Positions 16,942 through 25,669 of a DNA stretch of 64,000 nt are shown here, one piece after another (position 1 is the first letter of the stretch; every line of letters begins with the position of its first letter). Source of the DNA: Avoscillospira sp045589035 (GTDB lineage: Bacteria > Bacillota > Clostridia > Oscillospirales > Oscillospiraceae). The stretch is taken from positions 1 through 64,000 of the forward strand of contig JAZNFJ010000083.1 of the NCBI GenBank assembly GCA_045589035.1, given 5' to 3'. Below the pieces are notes generated by a model that had not been told where the DNA came from, searched no databases, and saw only the letters and a program-made list of their open reading frames with translations. A program made the position numbers and the translations under genes.

Positions 16942-17544
16942 TTATTGCATCACCATGGCACGCAGACCGTGACGGACGATATCCTCTACAGACATATTTT
17001 CTGTATCCAAACCCTTCAGTGCGCGACTGATCTCACTCTGGGAATAGCCCAGGGATGCCAGCGCAGCAGATGCCTCAGACACCTTGTTTCCTGCTGCGAC
17101 AGGAACAGCTGCAGCCATCCCCTCACCTGCACTTTGCTGCAAATCACCGGAATGCTTATCTTTCAGCTCCAGAATGATCCGCTGCGCCATCTTTTTACCA
17201 ACACCCTGAGCCATAGTCAGAGATTTTTCATCTCCTGTCATAACCGCAAGGGTAAACTGAGACGGCGTCAGCACCGACAGGATTGCAAGTCCGGCTTTGG
17301 GACCCACCCCGGAAACACCAATCAATTTCTCGAAACAGTCCAACTCTTCTTTCGTGGAAAAGCCGAAAATATCAAACGCGTCTTCGCGGACATTGCAGTA
17401 AGTAAACAATTTATGCTGCTTTCCGATCTGCAGCTGAGAAAGGGTATATCCCGTGGTGTTGCAGGCAAAGCCGACACCACCGCAGTCTACAACAGCCAGA
17501 TTGGCTTCTATAACAGTTACAATTCCATTGAGATAATAAAACAT
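16942..17544 (-). CDS. ruvA: Holliday junction branch migration protein RuvA
   Basis: A 200-residue protein with the N-terminal OB-fold (FYYLNGIVT), helix-hairpin-helix region (LIGVSGVGPKAGLAIL and QGVGKKMAQRIILELK) and a C-terminal domain III that contacts RuvB. The ATG at 17544 gives the usual FYYLNG start. A GTG three codons earlier overlaps the ruvC stop and is possible. Confidence 0.95.
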   Translation of the reverse strand: MFYYLNGIVTVIEANLAVVDCGGVGFACNTTGYTLSQLQIGKQHKLFTYCNVREDAFDIFGFSTKEELDCFEKLIGVSGVGPKAGLAILSVLTPSQFTLAVMTGDEKSLTMAQGVGKKMAQRIILELKDKHSGDLQQSAGEGMAAAVPVAAGNKVSEASAALASLGYSQSEISRALKGLDTENMSVEDIVRHGLRAMVMQ

Positions 17545-17549
17545 CAAAC

Positions 17550-18050
17550 TCACTCTTTCTTATCCAAGCCATACAGAAGGCTTGTAGCAGATCTTGCATG
17601 ACAAAGGGCAACTGCAATGGCATCAGCCGCATCATCAGGACGGGGTATTTTCTCCAGATGCAAAAGCCGTTTGGTCATATCCATCACCTGCAGCTTGGTT
17701 GCATTGCCATAGCCGACCACAGACTGTTTGATCTGCATAGGGGTATATTCAGCGATGGGAATGCCATGGCGGACAGCAGAAAGCAAGATCACTCCCCTGC
17801 CGTGAGAAACACCAATGCCCGTTGTCACATTATGCCCCCAGAACAGTTCCTCCACTGCCATCACATCCGGCTTCATAGCATCAAAAAGCCGTGTCATATC
17901 CTCAAAAATCACATTTAAGCGTTCCGGAAACGACAGATCCGGAGGTGTGGAGATCACGCCATATTGCAGCAGGCGAAGACTACCACGCTGTGCATCCACC
18001 ACACCAAAGCCGATGGTGGCATACCCGGGATCAATACCTAAAATTCGCAT
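17550..18050 (-). CDS. ruvC: Crossover junction endodeoxyribonuclease RuvC
   Basis: A 166-residue RNase H-fold resolvase with ILGIDPGYATIGFGVVD (first catalytic Asp), VEELFWGHN (catalytic Glu) and PDDAADAIAVAL (C-terminal acidic pair). It cuts Holliday junctions held by RuvAB. It starts 7 bases after the chromate-transporter gene, so ruvCAB is probably co-transcribed with that pair. Confidence 0.96.
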   Translation of the reverse strand: MRILGIDPGYATIGFGVVDAQRGSLRLLQYGVISTPPDLSFPERLNVIFEDMTRLFDAMKPDVMAVEELFWGHNVTTGIGVSHGRGVILLSAVRHGIPIAEYTPMQIKQSVVGYGNATKLQVMDMTKRLLHLEKIPRPDDAADAIAVALCHARSATSLLYGLDKKE

Positions 18051-18057
18051 AAAAACC

Positions 18058-18621
18058 TCAGAGTTTCAATACAATTCCAAAAACGGCACCGATGGCAAGA
18101 AATACCACAGGATGCAGCTTCTTCAACTTAAAACAGCCAAAGAGCAAAACAGCAAACAGAATGACACTGACAGGTTGTATCATTCCGATCCAATTCAACG
18201 CTCTGACTGCATCCATATCCAACAAAACCGACTGCAGAACACCGACAACAGCTGCCGCAACCATACCGACGGATGCAGGGCGAATGGTATCCATTGCCCC
18301 CTGTACATACCGATTTTCACGGAAGCGGGACATGATCTTGCTTACTGCCAAAATTACCAGATAAGACGGCAGAATCAATGCAAATGTCGCGGCAATTCCA
18401 CCGAGAATTCCGGCTGTATTATTGCCCGCATAGGTAGCCATATTGACACCGATTGGACCGGGGGTGGACTCAGAGACCGCCAGCATATTCGCCAGTTCTT
18501 CCTGGGTAAACCAACCGTATTTTTCACCCATTTGGCTCAGAAACGGCAGCGTTGCCAGACCGCCTCCAATGGAAAACAAACCAGTCTTCAAAAATTCATA
18601 GACCAAAAGCAGGTATTTCAT
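18058..18621 (-). CDS. Chromate transporter family protein, single-domain subunit
   Basis: A 187-residue membrane protein with the CHR-family N-terminal signature FSIGGGLATLPFLSQM, then STPGPIGVNMATY and about five to six hydrophobic segments. Single-domain CHR proteins work as pairs; here the partner gene overlaps by four bases. Chromate export is the name of the family, not a proven substrate. Transport of another oxyanion is equally possible. Confidence 0.88.
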   Translation of the reverse strand: MKYLLLVYEFLKTGLFSIGGGLATLPFLSQMGEKYGWFTQEELANMLAVSESTPGPIGVNMATYAGNNTAGILGGIAATFALILPSYLVILAVSKIMSRFRENRYVQGAMDTIRPASVGMVAAAVVGVLQSVLLDMDAVRALNWIGMIQPVSVILFAVLLFGCFKLKKLHPVVFLAIGAVFGIVLKL

Positions 18622-19160
18622 TTCTTACCTGCCCCCTTCCATGTGCGGAGGATGCCCAACAGCAGAGCCCCCAGAACGACCCACACCGGCGACAAATCCA
18701 GCAGCACAACCAACAGCAGCGAAGCAGCAAAGATGCCGTTTCCAAGTGCACCTTTCACGCCTTTACGATATAGCTTCCAGACAGAGGAAACAATCAGAGC
18801 AGCCACAGCAATACGTATACCCGCAAAGGCATTCTGGACAATGGTATACTCCGAAAAACTGCGGAGCACTGTGCTGATCAGCGTAATGATGATCAGGGAA
18901 GGCAGGACCACCGCAACCGTTGCTGCAGCACCGCCAAGGGCACCGGCCAGCTTCGTACCGACAAAGGTTGCCGTATTGACAGCAATGACTCCGGGGGTAC
19001 ACTGCCCTATGGCATAGTAATCCAGAATTTCCTCTTCCGAGACCCAACCGTGGTGTTCCTGCACTTCCCGCTGCAGCATCGGCAGCATGGCATAACCACC
19101 GCCAAAGGTAAACAGTCCAATTTTAAAGAAAGCTGAGAATAATTGAAGGAAAACCCGCAT
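18618..19160 (-). CDS. Chromate transporter family protein, partner subunit
   Basis: A 180-residue CHR-domain membrane protein with FTFGGGYAMLPMLQ, GQCTPGVIAVNTATFVG and several membrane segments. The ATG at 19160 has GGAAGGG 6 bases upstream and is preferred to an ATG five codons earlier that lies inside the small upstream gene. Together with the next gene it forms the split, antiparallel CHR pair. Confidence 0.88.
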   Translation of the reverse strand: MRVFLQLFSAFFKIGLFTFGGGYAMLPMLQREVQEHHGWVSEEEILDYYAIGQCTPGVIAVNTATFVGTKLAGALGGAAATVAVVLPSLIIITLISTVLRSFSEYTIVQNAFAGIRIAVAALIVSSVWKLYRKGVKGALGNGIFAASLLLVVLLDLSPVWVVLGALLLGILRTWKGAGKK

Positions 19161-19161
19161 A

Positions 19162-19341
19162 TTACGCCCTTCCATAATTGATCATCCAATAGCAGGTACC
19201 AAGAAACGCAAAGAGCACAATCGCAATCAGAGCCCAGGCCAGTACTAAATGGCCCTTGGGTCTGGGGGTATACTTCGGCTTTTCTTCCATCTGCTGATTT
19301 TCTGCACTGAGATGCTCCAAATTCTCCGGTGAATGTTCCAT
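19162..19341 (-). CDS. Small single-pass membrane protein (59 residues)
   Basis: The 59-codon frame starts at ATG 19339-19341, with AAAGGG 8 bases upstream, and ends in the start region of the chromate transporter pair. The N-terminal half is acidic and polar (SPENLEHLSAENQQMEEK), then a basic stretch KYTPRPKGH leads into one membrane helix (about 32-54). I do not recognise a named family. Its position as first gene before the CHR pair suggests an accessory subunit, which is inference only. Confidence 0.7.
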   Translation of the reverse strand: MEHSPENLEHLSAENQQMEEKPKYTPRPKGHLVLAWALIAIVLFAFLGTCYWMINYGRA

Positions 19342-19370
19342 AATTTCAACCCTTTCAAATGATTGAAGAT

Positions 19371-19376
19371 ATTATA
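19371..19376 (-). promoter_or_regulatory. Probable -10 box for the small membrane protein/chr/ruv unit
   Basis: TATAAT on the minus strand about 30 bases upstream of the 59-codon gene. The corresponding -35 region (about 19394-19399) is poor. Confidence 0.45.
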
Positions 19377-19468
19377 TCATAAATCTCCCTGCTTTTACAG
19401 TTCAATTTTCCTGCGTATGTTCACATTTAATTGGGGAATACTGTAAAGAAAGAACGGAGGTATGGACT

Positions 19469-20146
19469 TTGCTGGTAGGATTAATCCGCTCATTTTTCCT
19501 GTATTTGATTTTGATTATTGTGATCCGGCTGATGGGAAAACGGCAGCTGGGACAAATGGAAGCTTCTGAATTCGTCGTAACCATGCTTGTAGCTGATCTG
19601 GCGGCTGTGCCAATGCAGGATCTGGGCATTCCCCTGCTTTCCGGTCTGCTTCCTATTTTGACTGTGTTATTCATGGAGCTGACATTGTCAGCTATGTCAT
19701 ACTACTCCATTACCGTCCGAAAATTGTTCTGCGGCAGACCTGTGATCCTGATGGAAAACGGAAAAATACTACAGGAAAATCTGAAAAAGACCAGAATTAA
19801 CCCAGACGAATTAACCGAACTGCTCCGAGAACAGAATATTCTGGATCTGACTACGGTGAAATATGCAATTCTGGAAGCCAACGGCCAGCTAAGTGCATTG
19901 TTGAATGCCGAAGACCAGCCCTTATCACCCAAAGATATGGGAATCCAAATGCAGGAAATTGTACTGCCCATCACCATTATCAGCGGCGGAAAGCTTCTTC
20001 GGGAAAACCTTAAAATTTCCGGCAGAGATGAAGCATGGCTGCAGAAGACCTTGGCAAAACACAGCTGTGCTCTAGAAAATGTATATCTTTTAACCGTTGA
20101 ACCGTCAGGCAAAATCTACATTTCGATTAAATCGGAGGCGCAATGA
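19469..20146 (+). CDS. DUF421 domain membrane protein (YetF/YcaP-like)
   Basis: A 225-residue protein with three N-terminal membrane segments, including the family motif RLMGKRQLGQMEASEFVVTML, and a cytoplasmic domain with GRPVILMENGKI. DUF421 proteins are linked to spore or envelope functions in Bacillus and their mechanism is poorly known. The start is TTG at 19469 with CGGAGG 8 bases upstream; the nearby ATG at 19462 is out of frame. It overlaps the DUF4363 gene by four bases, a recurrent clostridial pairing. Confidence 0.88.
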   Translation: MLVGLIRSFFLYLILIIVIRLMGKRQLGQMEASEFVVTMLVADLAAVPMQDLGIPLLSGLLPILTVLFMELTLSAMSYYSITVRKLFCGRPVILMENGKILQENLKKTRINPDELTELLREQNILDLTTVKYAILEANGQLSALLNAEDQPLSPKDMGIQMQEIVLPITIISGGKLLRENLKISGRDEAWLQKTLAKHSCALENVYLLTVEPSGKIYISIKSEAQ

Positions 20147-20523
20147 AATATATTATCGTAAGTCTTGTATCCCTTGTCCTCATCGTTGGCCTATGCATCT
20201 TATCCTCTTATTGCATTATAAAGGCAGTTGATGAAACATCACAAATGTTGGAAGAAGCCGTACTTGCCGGGATTGACGGCCGGAAGGATGAATCGCTGCA
20301 GATCATAAAGAATGCATCACAGTCATGGAAAAGACACGAAACATTCTTCGGCACAGTCCTCCGCCATGACGAAATTGACAATGTCATCGAGGAATTTGCA
20401 CGGTTGGAATCCTATGCATCCACAGAAGACCGCGATGATTTTCTCAGCAATTGCAGCGCTCTGATTGCTCGGTTAGAACATATCAAGAGCATGGAAAAGC
20501 CATCTTTTGAAAACATTATGTAA
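20143..20523 (+). CDS. DUF4363 family protein
   Basis: A 126-residue protein with an N-terminal signal anchor (about 4-28) and a helical extracytoplasmic domain containing WKRHETFFGTVLRHDEID, typical of DUF4363. Function unknown. It is translationally coupled to the DUF421 gene, implying a shared membrane complex. Confidence 0.85.
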   Translation: MKYIIVSLVSLVLIVGLCILSSYCIIKAVDETSQMLEEAVLAGIDGRKDESLQIIKNASQSWKRHETFFGTVLRHDEIDNVIEEFARLESYASTEDRDDFLSNCSALIARLEHIKSMEKPSFENIM

Positions 20524-20528
20524 ACAAG

Positions 20529-20566
20529 AAGGTGCTGCGTAAGCAGCACCTTGGTCATTATTTTTC
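20529..20566. terminator. Bidirectional terminator between DUF4363 gene and nrdR
   Basis: A perfect 10-bp stem AAGGTGCTGC/GCAGCACCTT with loop GTAA. ATTATTTTT follows on the plus side and a T-rich run on the minus side. Confidence 0.85.
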
Positions 20567-21013
20567 CTTCAGGATTTTATTGAGTTCATTCATAAAGCTA
20601 TTGATGTCCTTAAATTGACGGTAGACAGATGCGAAACGGACATACGCAACTTCATCCAGAGGCTTCAGCCGCTCCATAACCAATTCGCCAATGGAATTGG
20701 TGGAAACTTCGCGGTCCAGAGAATTCTGAACAATCTGCTCGATCTCATCAGCAGCAGCTTCCAGTGCAGCCATAGGCACAGGCCGCTTTTCACAAGCACG
20801 AACCATGCCGTTAAGAACCTTGTTCCGATCAAAAGACTGACGGCTCTCGTCTTTCTTGACGACAATCATCGGCAGACTTTCCACTGTTTCGTAAGTAGTA
20901 AGACGCTTCTGGCAGGAAAGACACTCGCGTCTGCGGCGAATGGAGGTGTTGTCATCGGAATGGCGGGAATCCACAACCTTACTTTCCTGAAATCCACAAT
21001 ATGGACACTTCAT
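20558..21013 (-). CDS. nrdR: Transcriptional repressor NrdR
   Basis: A 151-residue protein with the N-terminal zinc ribbon CPYCG...RRRECLSCQKR (cysteines at 3, 6, 31 and 34 approximately) and an ATP-cone domain beginning about residue 49 (MIVVKKDESRQSFDRNKV). NrdR represses ribonucleotide reductase operons in response to dATP/ATP. It is monocistronic here. Confidence 0.97.
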   Translation of the reverse strand: MKCPYCGFQESKVVDSRHSDDNTSIRRRRECLSCQKRLTTYETVESLPMIVVKKDESRQSFDRNKVLNGMVRACEKRPVPMAALEAAADEIEQIVQNSLDREVSTNSIGELVMERLKPLDEVAYVRFASVYRQFKDINSFMNELNKILKEK

Positions 21014-21072
21014 AGCTATACTCCTCTCTTTCAGCTAATGCTTGTATACACTATATCATAAATTGGGGGCTT

Positions 21073-21951
21073 TTGTCTATATATAGTATGAAAAGGAATT
21101 TACAAAAAAGATGGAACCTTCTGAAAAAGCTTTGGCAGCCATTTGTTGAAAGTAGAGTATCCGGACACGCTGCAGCTGCCAGTTACTACATCCTGCTTTC
21201 TCTCCTTCCTGCTTCTGTACTTGGTTTTGCGTTTCTTTCGCTGCAGCCGAGCCTTGCAGCTGTTTGGACGCGTCTGCTGGATGCGCTTATACCTTCCAGG
21301 CTGAAGCCTGTTACCACATACTTTCTTTCGGCTATTCAGCCCAAACGCCCTGCATCTTTACTCTCATTCGGTGCTGTGGTTACGCTTTGGTCAGCTTCAA
21401 AAGGTATTATGGCTCTGTCAGACGGTTTCGGTGAAATTTTCAGTCAGACCAGGGCGGATGGCTTTATCACCAGAAGACTGCGGGCAATGATAGTATTTTT
21501 AATTCTGTTTTTCGTACTGTCCGCAACAGTGGTACTGATCATATTCAGCACATGGATCTATGAGCAGCTGAATATTCTGTTGCCCCAAAGCGCCGGGCTG
21601 TTAAAGATCCTTTTTAAGATGCGGTACGGCCTGACCTTTTTACTGCTTGCACTGATATTTACCGTCTTCTATAAATTACTGCTGAGAAATTCACTGACCA
21701 TAAATTTCTGCATAAAATGCGGTCTGATTACCGTAGCGGGATGGCTTATCTCGTCAATTCTGTTCTCGATTTATGTAAACTATTCGCAATCCTACAAAAG
21801 CATGTATGGCGGTATTGGGCTTATATTTCTTGGCTGTATTTGGTTGCGGCTGATGATGTGCTTACTTTTATATAGTGCCATCTATGTAAAATTGCGGCAG
21901 GATGAAGCTTATCATCCTGTCGCAATCATAAAAAGTGCATTCTATCATTGA
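21073..21951 (+). CDS. YihY/BrkB family inner membrane protein
   Basis: A 292-residue multi-pass protein with about six membrane segments and family features such as AAASYYILLSLLPASVLGF and SASKGIMALSDGFGEIF. The family was once called RNase BN in error; its role is unknown, possibly transport. The TTG at 21073 and the ATG at 21088 are both possible starts; neither has a strong ribosome site at proper spacing. Confidence 0.87.
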   Translation: MSIYSMKRNLQKRWNLLKKLWQPFVESRVSGHAAAASYYILLSLLPASVLGFAFLSLQPSLAAVWTRLLDALIPSRLKPVTTYFLSAIQPKRPASLLSFGAVVTLWSASKGIMALSDGFGEIFSQTRADGFITRRLRAMIVFLILFFVLSATVVLIIFSTWIYEQLNILLPQSAGLLKILFKMRYGLTFLLLALIFTVFYKLLLRNSLTINFCIKCGLITVAGWLISSILFSIYVNYSQSYKSMYGGIGLIFLGCIWLRLMMCLLLYSAIYVKLRQDEAYHPVAIIKSAFYH

Positions 21952-21963
21952 TGTACGATCCTC

Positions 21964-21990
21964 GTCCTCTCCGGTCTTGCCGGAGAGGAC
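21964..21990. terminator. Strong hairpin between the BrkB-like and DUF1540 genes
   Basis: GTCCTCTCCGG pairs perfectly with CCGGAGAGGAC around a 5-base loop. There is no long T-run on either side, but the convergent position supports a terminator for both genes. Confidence 0.65.
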
Positions 21991-22002
21991 CTCTGAACCG
22001 CA

Positions 22003-22167
22003 TTACTTGCGGGCAAAAGAAAGGCAATCGGTACACTGGTCCACTGTGGGATTGCACTCATGAGTGCCAACCTTGATCTTGTTCAGAGAGCAGTAGTTCT
22101 CCAGATCGCAGTGATGTGCACACTGGCTGACAGTGCATTCGATTGCTTTATTGGCATTGCTGTTCAT
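22003..22167 (-). CDS. DUF1540 cysteine-rich small protein (54 residues)
   Basis: A 54-codon frame with GGGAGG about 10 bases upstream of ATG 22165-22167. It has seven cysteines (about 11, 16, 20, 26, 38, 45 and 48) in the pattern ECTVSQCAHHC...HECNPTVDQCTDC, matching the DUF1540 family. These are small, probably metal-binding proteins frequent in spore-forming Clostridia. Function unknown. Confidence 0.85.
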   Translation of the reverse strand: MNSNANKAIECTVSQCAHHCDLENYCSLNKIKVGTHECNPTVDQCTDCLSFARK

Positions 22168-22251
22168 ACCTTCAACCTCCCTTATTGAGTTACAGCTTTA
22201 GTATTGCCGTAATCGAAGGAAACAGTCATGAATCTTATTCCAAAGAAAACA

Positions 22252-22280
22252 AAAAGAAGGCGAAAATTCGCCTTCTTTTA
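22252..22280 (-). terminator. Terminator of the iclR-type gene
   Basis: AAAAGAAGGCGAA and its complement form a 12-13 bp stem overlapping the stop codon. On the minus strand it is followed by TTTTTGTTTTC. Confidence 0.85.
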
Positions 22281-23030
22281 TAATGCTTTGGAAATTTTTT
22301 CAGCTGTTTCACGAACAATCTGAACAGCATCGATAAAGCGTTTGGTTTCGATCTGACGGAACATTCCTATGATGCCGATGGCATAGCGAACATTTCCATC
22401 CGGATCAAAAATCGGGGCAGCAACAGACCGAAGGCCGACTTTATATTCACCGTTTTCAATGGCATAGCCCTGTTCTTTAATCTTATCAAACTCTGCCCGC
22501 AGCTGAGCCTTTGTCGTGATCGTATGCTGGGTGTAAGGACAAAGCTCTGTACGACTCAGCAGTTGCTCCCGGTCATGTTCAGACATATAGGCAAGGAATA
22601 ATTTACCTTGCGAGGTGCAGTGAACAGGCAGCCGGCATCCCATCTCTGCAGACATGGGCAAACCGATTCTATTTTCAGCCCGATCCAGTGTAATAACCTC
22701 TCCCCTGTCCAGAATGGACAGAAATACAGCTTCACCGGTGTGATAAGACACATGCTGAATAAAAGGTTTTGCCGTTTCAATAATGGTCCAGGAATTACTG
22801 AGCGTACAACCATACTCAAACAGACGAATGCCCAGCATATATCGCCCTTCTTCATCCTGCGCCACAACAGACGAATCGCGCATGGTAGACAGCAATCCAT
22901 GAATGGTGCTCTTTGGCCATCCCGTTTGCGAACTCAATTCCGCAAGACTCAACGGCACGGAAGTCGCGGCCAGAATATCAAGCAGTTTCATTGCTTTGGC
23001 AACGGATTGAATAATCTTACCTTCCTGCAT
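22278..23030 (-). CDS. IclR family transcriptional regulator
   Basis: A 250-residue protein with an N-terminal winged helix (LSLAELSSQTGWPKSTIHGLL at about 25-45) and a C-terminal IclR ligand-binding domain (GLRSVAAPIFDPDG and ending MFRQIETKRF). Members sense small carboxylic or aromatic ligands. It is monocistronic with its own promoter and terminator; its nearest neighbours are feoAB and a DUF1540 gene, so the target regulon cannot be inferred. Confidence 0.92.
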   Translation of the reverse strand: MQEGKIIQSVAKAMKLLDILAATSVPLSLAELSSQTGWPKSTIHGLLSTMRDSSVVAQDEEGRYMLGIRLFEYGCTLSNSWTIIETAKPFIQHVSYHTGEAVFLSILDRGEVITLDRAENRIGLPMSAEMGCRLPVHCTSQGKLFLAYMSEHDREQLLSRTELCPYTQHTITTKAQLRAEFDKIKEQGYAIENGEYKVGLRSVAAPIFDPDGNVRYAIGIIGMFRQIETKRFIDAVQIVRETAEKISKAL

Positions 23031-23051
23031 CGGTCTACCCCCTTTTTCTGT

Positions 23052-23080
23052 ATTTTATCATCACAAACTACAAAATTCAA
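23052..23080 (-). promoter_or_regulatory. Promoter of the iclR-type gene
   Basis: Minus strand TTGAAT (23075-23080), a 17-base spacer and TAAAAT (23052-23057). Confidence 0.6.
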
Positions 23081-23112
23081 CAACGAACAGCAACTTTTTA
23101 AGTTTTTTCGAA

Positions 23113-24912
23113 TCAGAATATACAACAAACCAATCGACAAAGCAGAATGCCAATCACAGTCGGCAGTAGCATGGCAGTCAAAGTCCATTTCCATGAGCCG
23201 CATTCTTTTCTGATTGTCATACATGTCGTTCCGCACGGCCAATGAAACAGCAAGAATATCATAACACAGACAGCTGTCTTTGCCGTCCAGCCGCCAGCTG
23301 TCAGTATATCCCCGGTGGCCGCTGAAGTGAGTTCCTGCATACCACCGCCCTGCATAATCATGATTGTCAGAGGCAACAGCAATTCATTGGCAGGAAAGGC
23401 CAGTACAAAAGCCAGCAGTACCGCTCCATTCATTCCAAGAAAACTTCCAAAAGGCGTCAGCTTTTCAGCAAGAAAATACAATAACGGAGTACCACATATC
23501 TCAACTTTCTGTAAGATCCAGATAACCACACCAGCCGGTGCTGCAACAGCAACCGCTCTGCCAAGTACGAAAATCGTCCGATCCAGAATCGACCGAATAA
23601 TGATCTTCCCAATTCTTGGCTTTCTGTAGGGAGGCAGTTCCAATATAAAATGACTTTCCTGTCCGGACAACAGCGTTCTTTGCAGGATTGATGAAGAAAC
23701 GAAAGTCATTCCCACAGCCAGACTTAAAAAACCCAGTAAGATTACAGCACCAATGACAGAATGCTTACACAGAAACAGACTGATCAAGGTAATCATAGCC
23801 GGGAATCTGCCGTTACAAGGTATCATCGCATTAGTTAAAATCGCAAGAAGCCGCTCTTTGGGAGAAGAGATAATCCTGCAGCCTGCAACACCTACGGCAT
23901 TACAGCCCAGTCCCATGGCCATGGTAAGCACCTGTTTTCCACACCCGCCGCATTTTTGAAAACTGTGGTCCATCAAAAATGCCGCTCGCGGCAGATAGCC
24001 GAAATCCTCCAGAATGGTAAACAAAGGAAAGAATATTGCCATAGGCGGCAGCATCACTGCAACGACCCTTGTGACAGTGGCATAAATACCGTCAATTATC
24101 AGACTGCCCAGCCAGGTCGGAAGTGCTCTGCACAGACGCTGCAAAACAACTGCCAGATTGTCAAATAAAGACTGAAGCAACTGTGACGGATAGTTCGCCC
24201 CCTGAATGGTGAGCCAAAAGATCAGAAACAGCAGCAAAAACAGCGATAGATAGCCGGAGAATTTGCCCAGAGCAAAGTGATCTAACTTCTGACTGTGTGG
24301 CTGATTGCCGCCACATACCACCAGCGAAGCGATCTCCTCCACACTTTTGATCGAACTATCATCTCCATTTGATCTGCGGTGTGTAAATCCGGATACTACA
24401 TTTCGCACTTTCTCGCGAAGCTGATCAATCCCCTGCCCCAAGCCTGCGGAAATTCCCACCACCGGGATGCCCAAAAGACATTCCAACTTGGAAAGATCTA
24501 CAGAAATATTTCTGCGGTCAGCTTCATCTAACAGGTTCACACAGAGCACAACACGGTCTGTAATCTCCATAACCTGCAGAGCCAAATTCAAATTTCGTTC
24601 CAGACAGGTCGCATCTGCCAATACAAGCGTGCAGTCTGCCTGCCCTGTAGTTATATAGTCCACAGCAATACGTTCATCTTCCGACTGAGAATACAGGGAA
24701 TATGTACCGGGAAGATCTACAAGGATATATCCTTTGCCTTTATAGCTGTATCTGCCCTGAGCAACAGAAACTGTCTTTCCGGGCCAATTTCCCGTATGCT
24801 GATTAAGACCCGTCAGCAAATTAAACAGTGTGCTCTTTCCCACATTAGGATTTCCAACCAAGGCAATAATCACATCCTCCGGCTCTTTCTTGTGTACGAT
24901 ATACTCAGCCAC
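23113..24912 (-). CDS. feoB: Ferrous iron transporter FeoB
   Basis: A 599-residue protein with an N-terminal G domain (GNPNVGKST at about 20-28, DLPGTYSL, NLLDEADRR). A helical linker and a membrane domain with two gate regions follow (GLGCNAVGVAGCRII and ELPPYRKPRI). It imports Fe(II) across the cytoplasmic membrane in anaerobes. It is shorter than the roughly 770-residue E. coli protein, mainly at the spacer and C-terminal region, as in many Firmicutes. Overlaps feoA by 8 bases. Confidence 0.95.
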   Translation of the reverse strand: MAEYIVHKKEPEDVIIALVGNPNVGKSTLFNLLTGLNQHTGNWPGKTVSVAQGRYSYKGKGYILVDLPGTYSLYSQSEDERIAVDYITTGQADCTLVLADATCLERNLNLALQVMEITDRVVLCVNLLDEADRRNISVDLSKLECLLGIPVVGISAGLGQGIDQLREKVRNVVSGFTHRRSNGDDSSIKSVEEIASLVVCGGNQPHSQKLDHFALGKFSGYLSLFLLLFLIFWLTIQGANYPSQLLQSLFDNLAVVLQRLCRALPTWLGSLIIDGIYATVTRVVAVMLPPMAIFFPLFTILEDFGYLPRAAFLMDHSFQKCGGCGKQVLTMAMGLGCNAVGVAGCRIISSPKERLLAILTNAMIPCNGRFPAMITLISLFLCKHSVIGAVILLGFLSLAVGMTFVSSSILQRTLLSGQESHFILELPPYRKPRIGKIIIRSILDRTIFVLGRAVAVAAPAGVVIWILQKVEICGTPLLYFLAEKLTPFGSFLGMNGAVLLAFVLAFPANELLLPLTIMIMQGGGMQELTSAATGDILTAGGWTAKTAVCVMIFLLFHWPCGTTCMTIRKECGSWKWTLTAMLLPTVIGILLCRLVCCIF

Positions 24913-25147
24913 AGCAGTATATGCCTCTTATCTGCGCACAATCTTCACGGCGAAGCGCAATTAATGCACCTTTCACCCAGAAAGCAATGGGAGATCCGGA
25001 TGGTGCGATGTAGGCACAAACAACATCGTTCCCGGGACACAGACCAAGATCCCGCAGCCGCTGTCTGAGCCCTGCCTGCAAAGTGACCGACTGCACAACG
25101 CAGGTTTCTCCCTGCTTTAATTCAGAAAGTTTCGTTATATTATTCAT
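24905..25147 (-). CDS. feoA: Ferrous iron transport accessory protein FeoA
   Basis: An 80-residue SH3-like domain with LSELKQGETCVVQSV, LRQRLRDLGLCPG and an ALRREDCAQI end, typical of FeoA. It interacts with FeoB at the cytoplasmic face. AAAGGAG lies upstream of the ATG. Confidence 0.93.
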   Translation of the reverse strand: MNNITKLSELKQGETCVVQSVTLQAGLRQRLRDLGLCPGNDVVCAYIAPSGSPIAFWVKGALIALRREDCAQIRGIYCCG

Positions 25148-25205
25148 GAAGCAGACTCCTTTCGCAGCATTCTGTCTATCCTATGAAAGAAGTCCGGAAT
25201 ATGAT

Positions 25206-25236
25206 AAAAAATCGCCGCCTTTCGGCAGCGATTTTT
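25206..25236 (-). terminator. Terminator of yajC
   Basis: AAAAATCG(C)CGCC and its near-perfect complement flank the loop TTTC. On the minus strand the stem ends in TTTTTT. Confidence 0.85.
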
Positions 25237-25241
25237 GAGTT

Positions 25242-25604
25242 TTATTTCTTTGCCTTCTTGGCAGCTTTTCTGGCAGCCAGAGCCTCTTCCTTAGCCTTGG
25301 CAGCAGCCTTAGCAGCGGTGTTGTTGGTGGAAATAGCCCACTTGGCAAATTCCACACGAACCTTGTCAGCGCTGGTTTCAATGACCAGATTGTCTTCCTT
25401 GATGCTCACGATATCGCCAACGATACCGCCGATGGTGGTGATATTATCGCCGACCTTCAGGGCGTTGCGCATTTCAGCAGCTTCCTTCTTCTTCTTGTTT
25501 TCGGGGCGAATGAGGAAGAAGTAGAACACAACGATCATGATAAGCATCATGGGGAGAATGCTCATTGCGCCGCCTTCAGCACCAGTAGTTGCAGTTAAAA
25601 ACAT
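25242..25604 (-). CDS. yajC: Preprotein translocase subunit YajC
   Basis: A 120-residue protein with one membrane segment (about 13-33) followed by the YajC signature FFLIRPENKKKK and GDNITTIGGIVGDIVSI. It associates with SecDF at the translocon. The lysine/alanine-rich C-terminus (about 95-120) is a low-complexity helical tail. It lies downstream of tgt as in many bacteria, but with its own promoter. Confidence 0.95.
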   Translation of the reverse strand: MFLTATTGAEGGAMSILPMMLIMIVVFYFFLIRPENKKKKEAAEMRNALKVGDNITTIGGIVGDIVSIKEDNLVIETSADKVRVEFAKWAISTNNTAAKAAAKAKEEALAARKAAKKAKK

Positions 25605-25633
25605 AGCATAGCCTCCATAAGTATAGTATTGAT

Positions 25634-25662
25634 ATTATAGCCACATCGTCACATAAATGCAA
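25634..25662 (-). promoter_or_regulatory. Promoter of yajC
   Basis: Minus strand TTGCAT (25657-25662), a 17-base spacer and TATAAT (25634-25639), between tgt and yajC. Confidence 0.7.
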
Positions 25663-25669
25663 GCAAAAA

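Noticed and set aside
17815..19017. A 400-codon plus-strand frame opposite ruvC and the chromate genes
   Set aside because: Covers several well-supported minus-strand genes and has Asn/Arg/Thr-rich non-protein-like composition.
25310..25330. Possible frameshift or repeat expansion in the Ala/Lys-rich end of yajC
   Set aside because: The frame is intact to a normal stop and terminator; low-complexity C-terminal tails are common in YajC.
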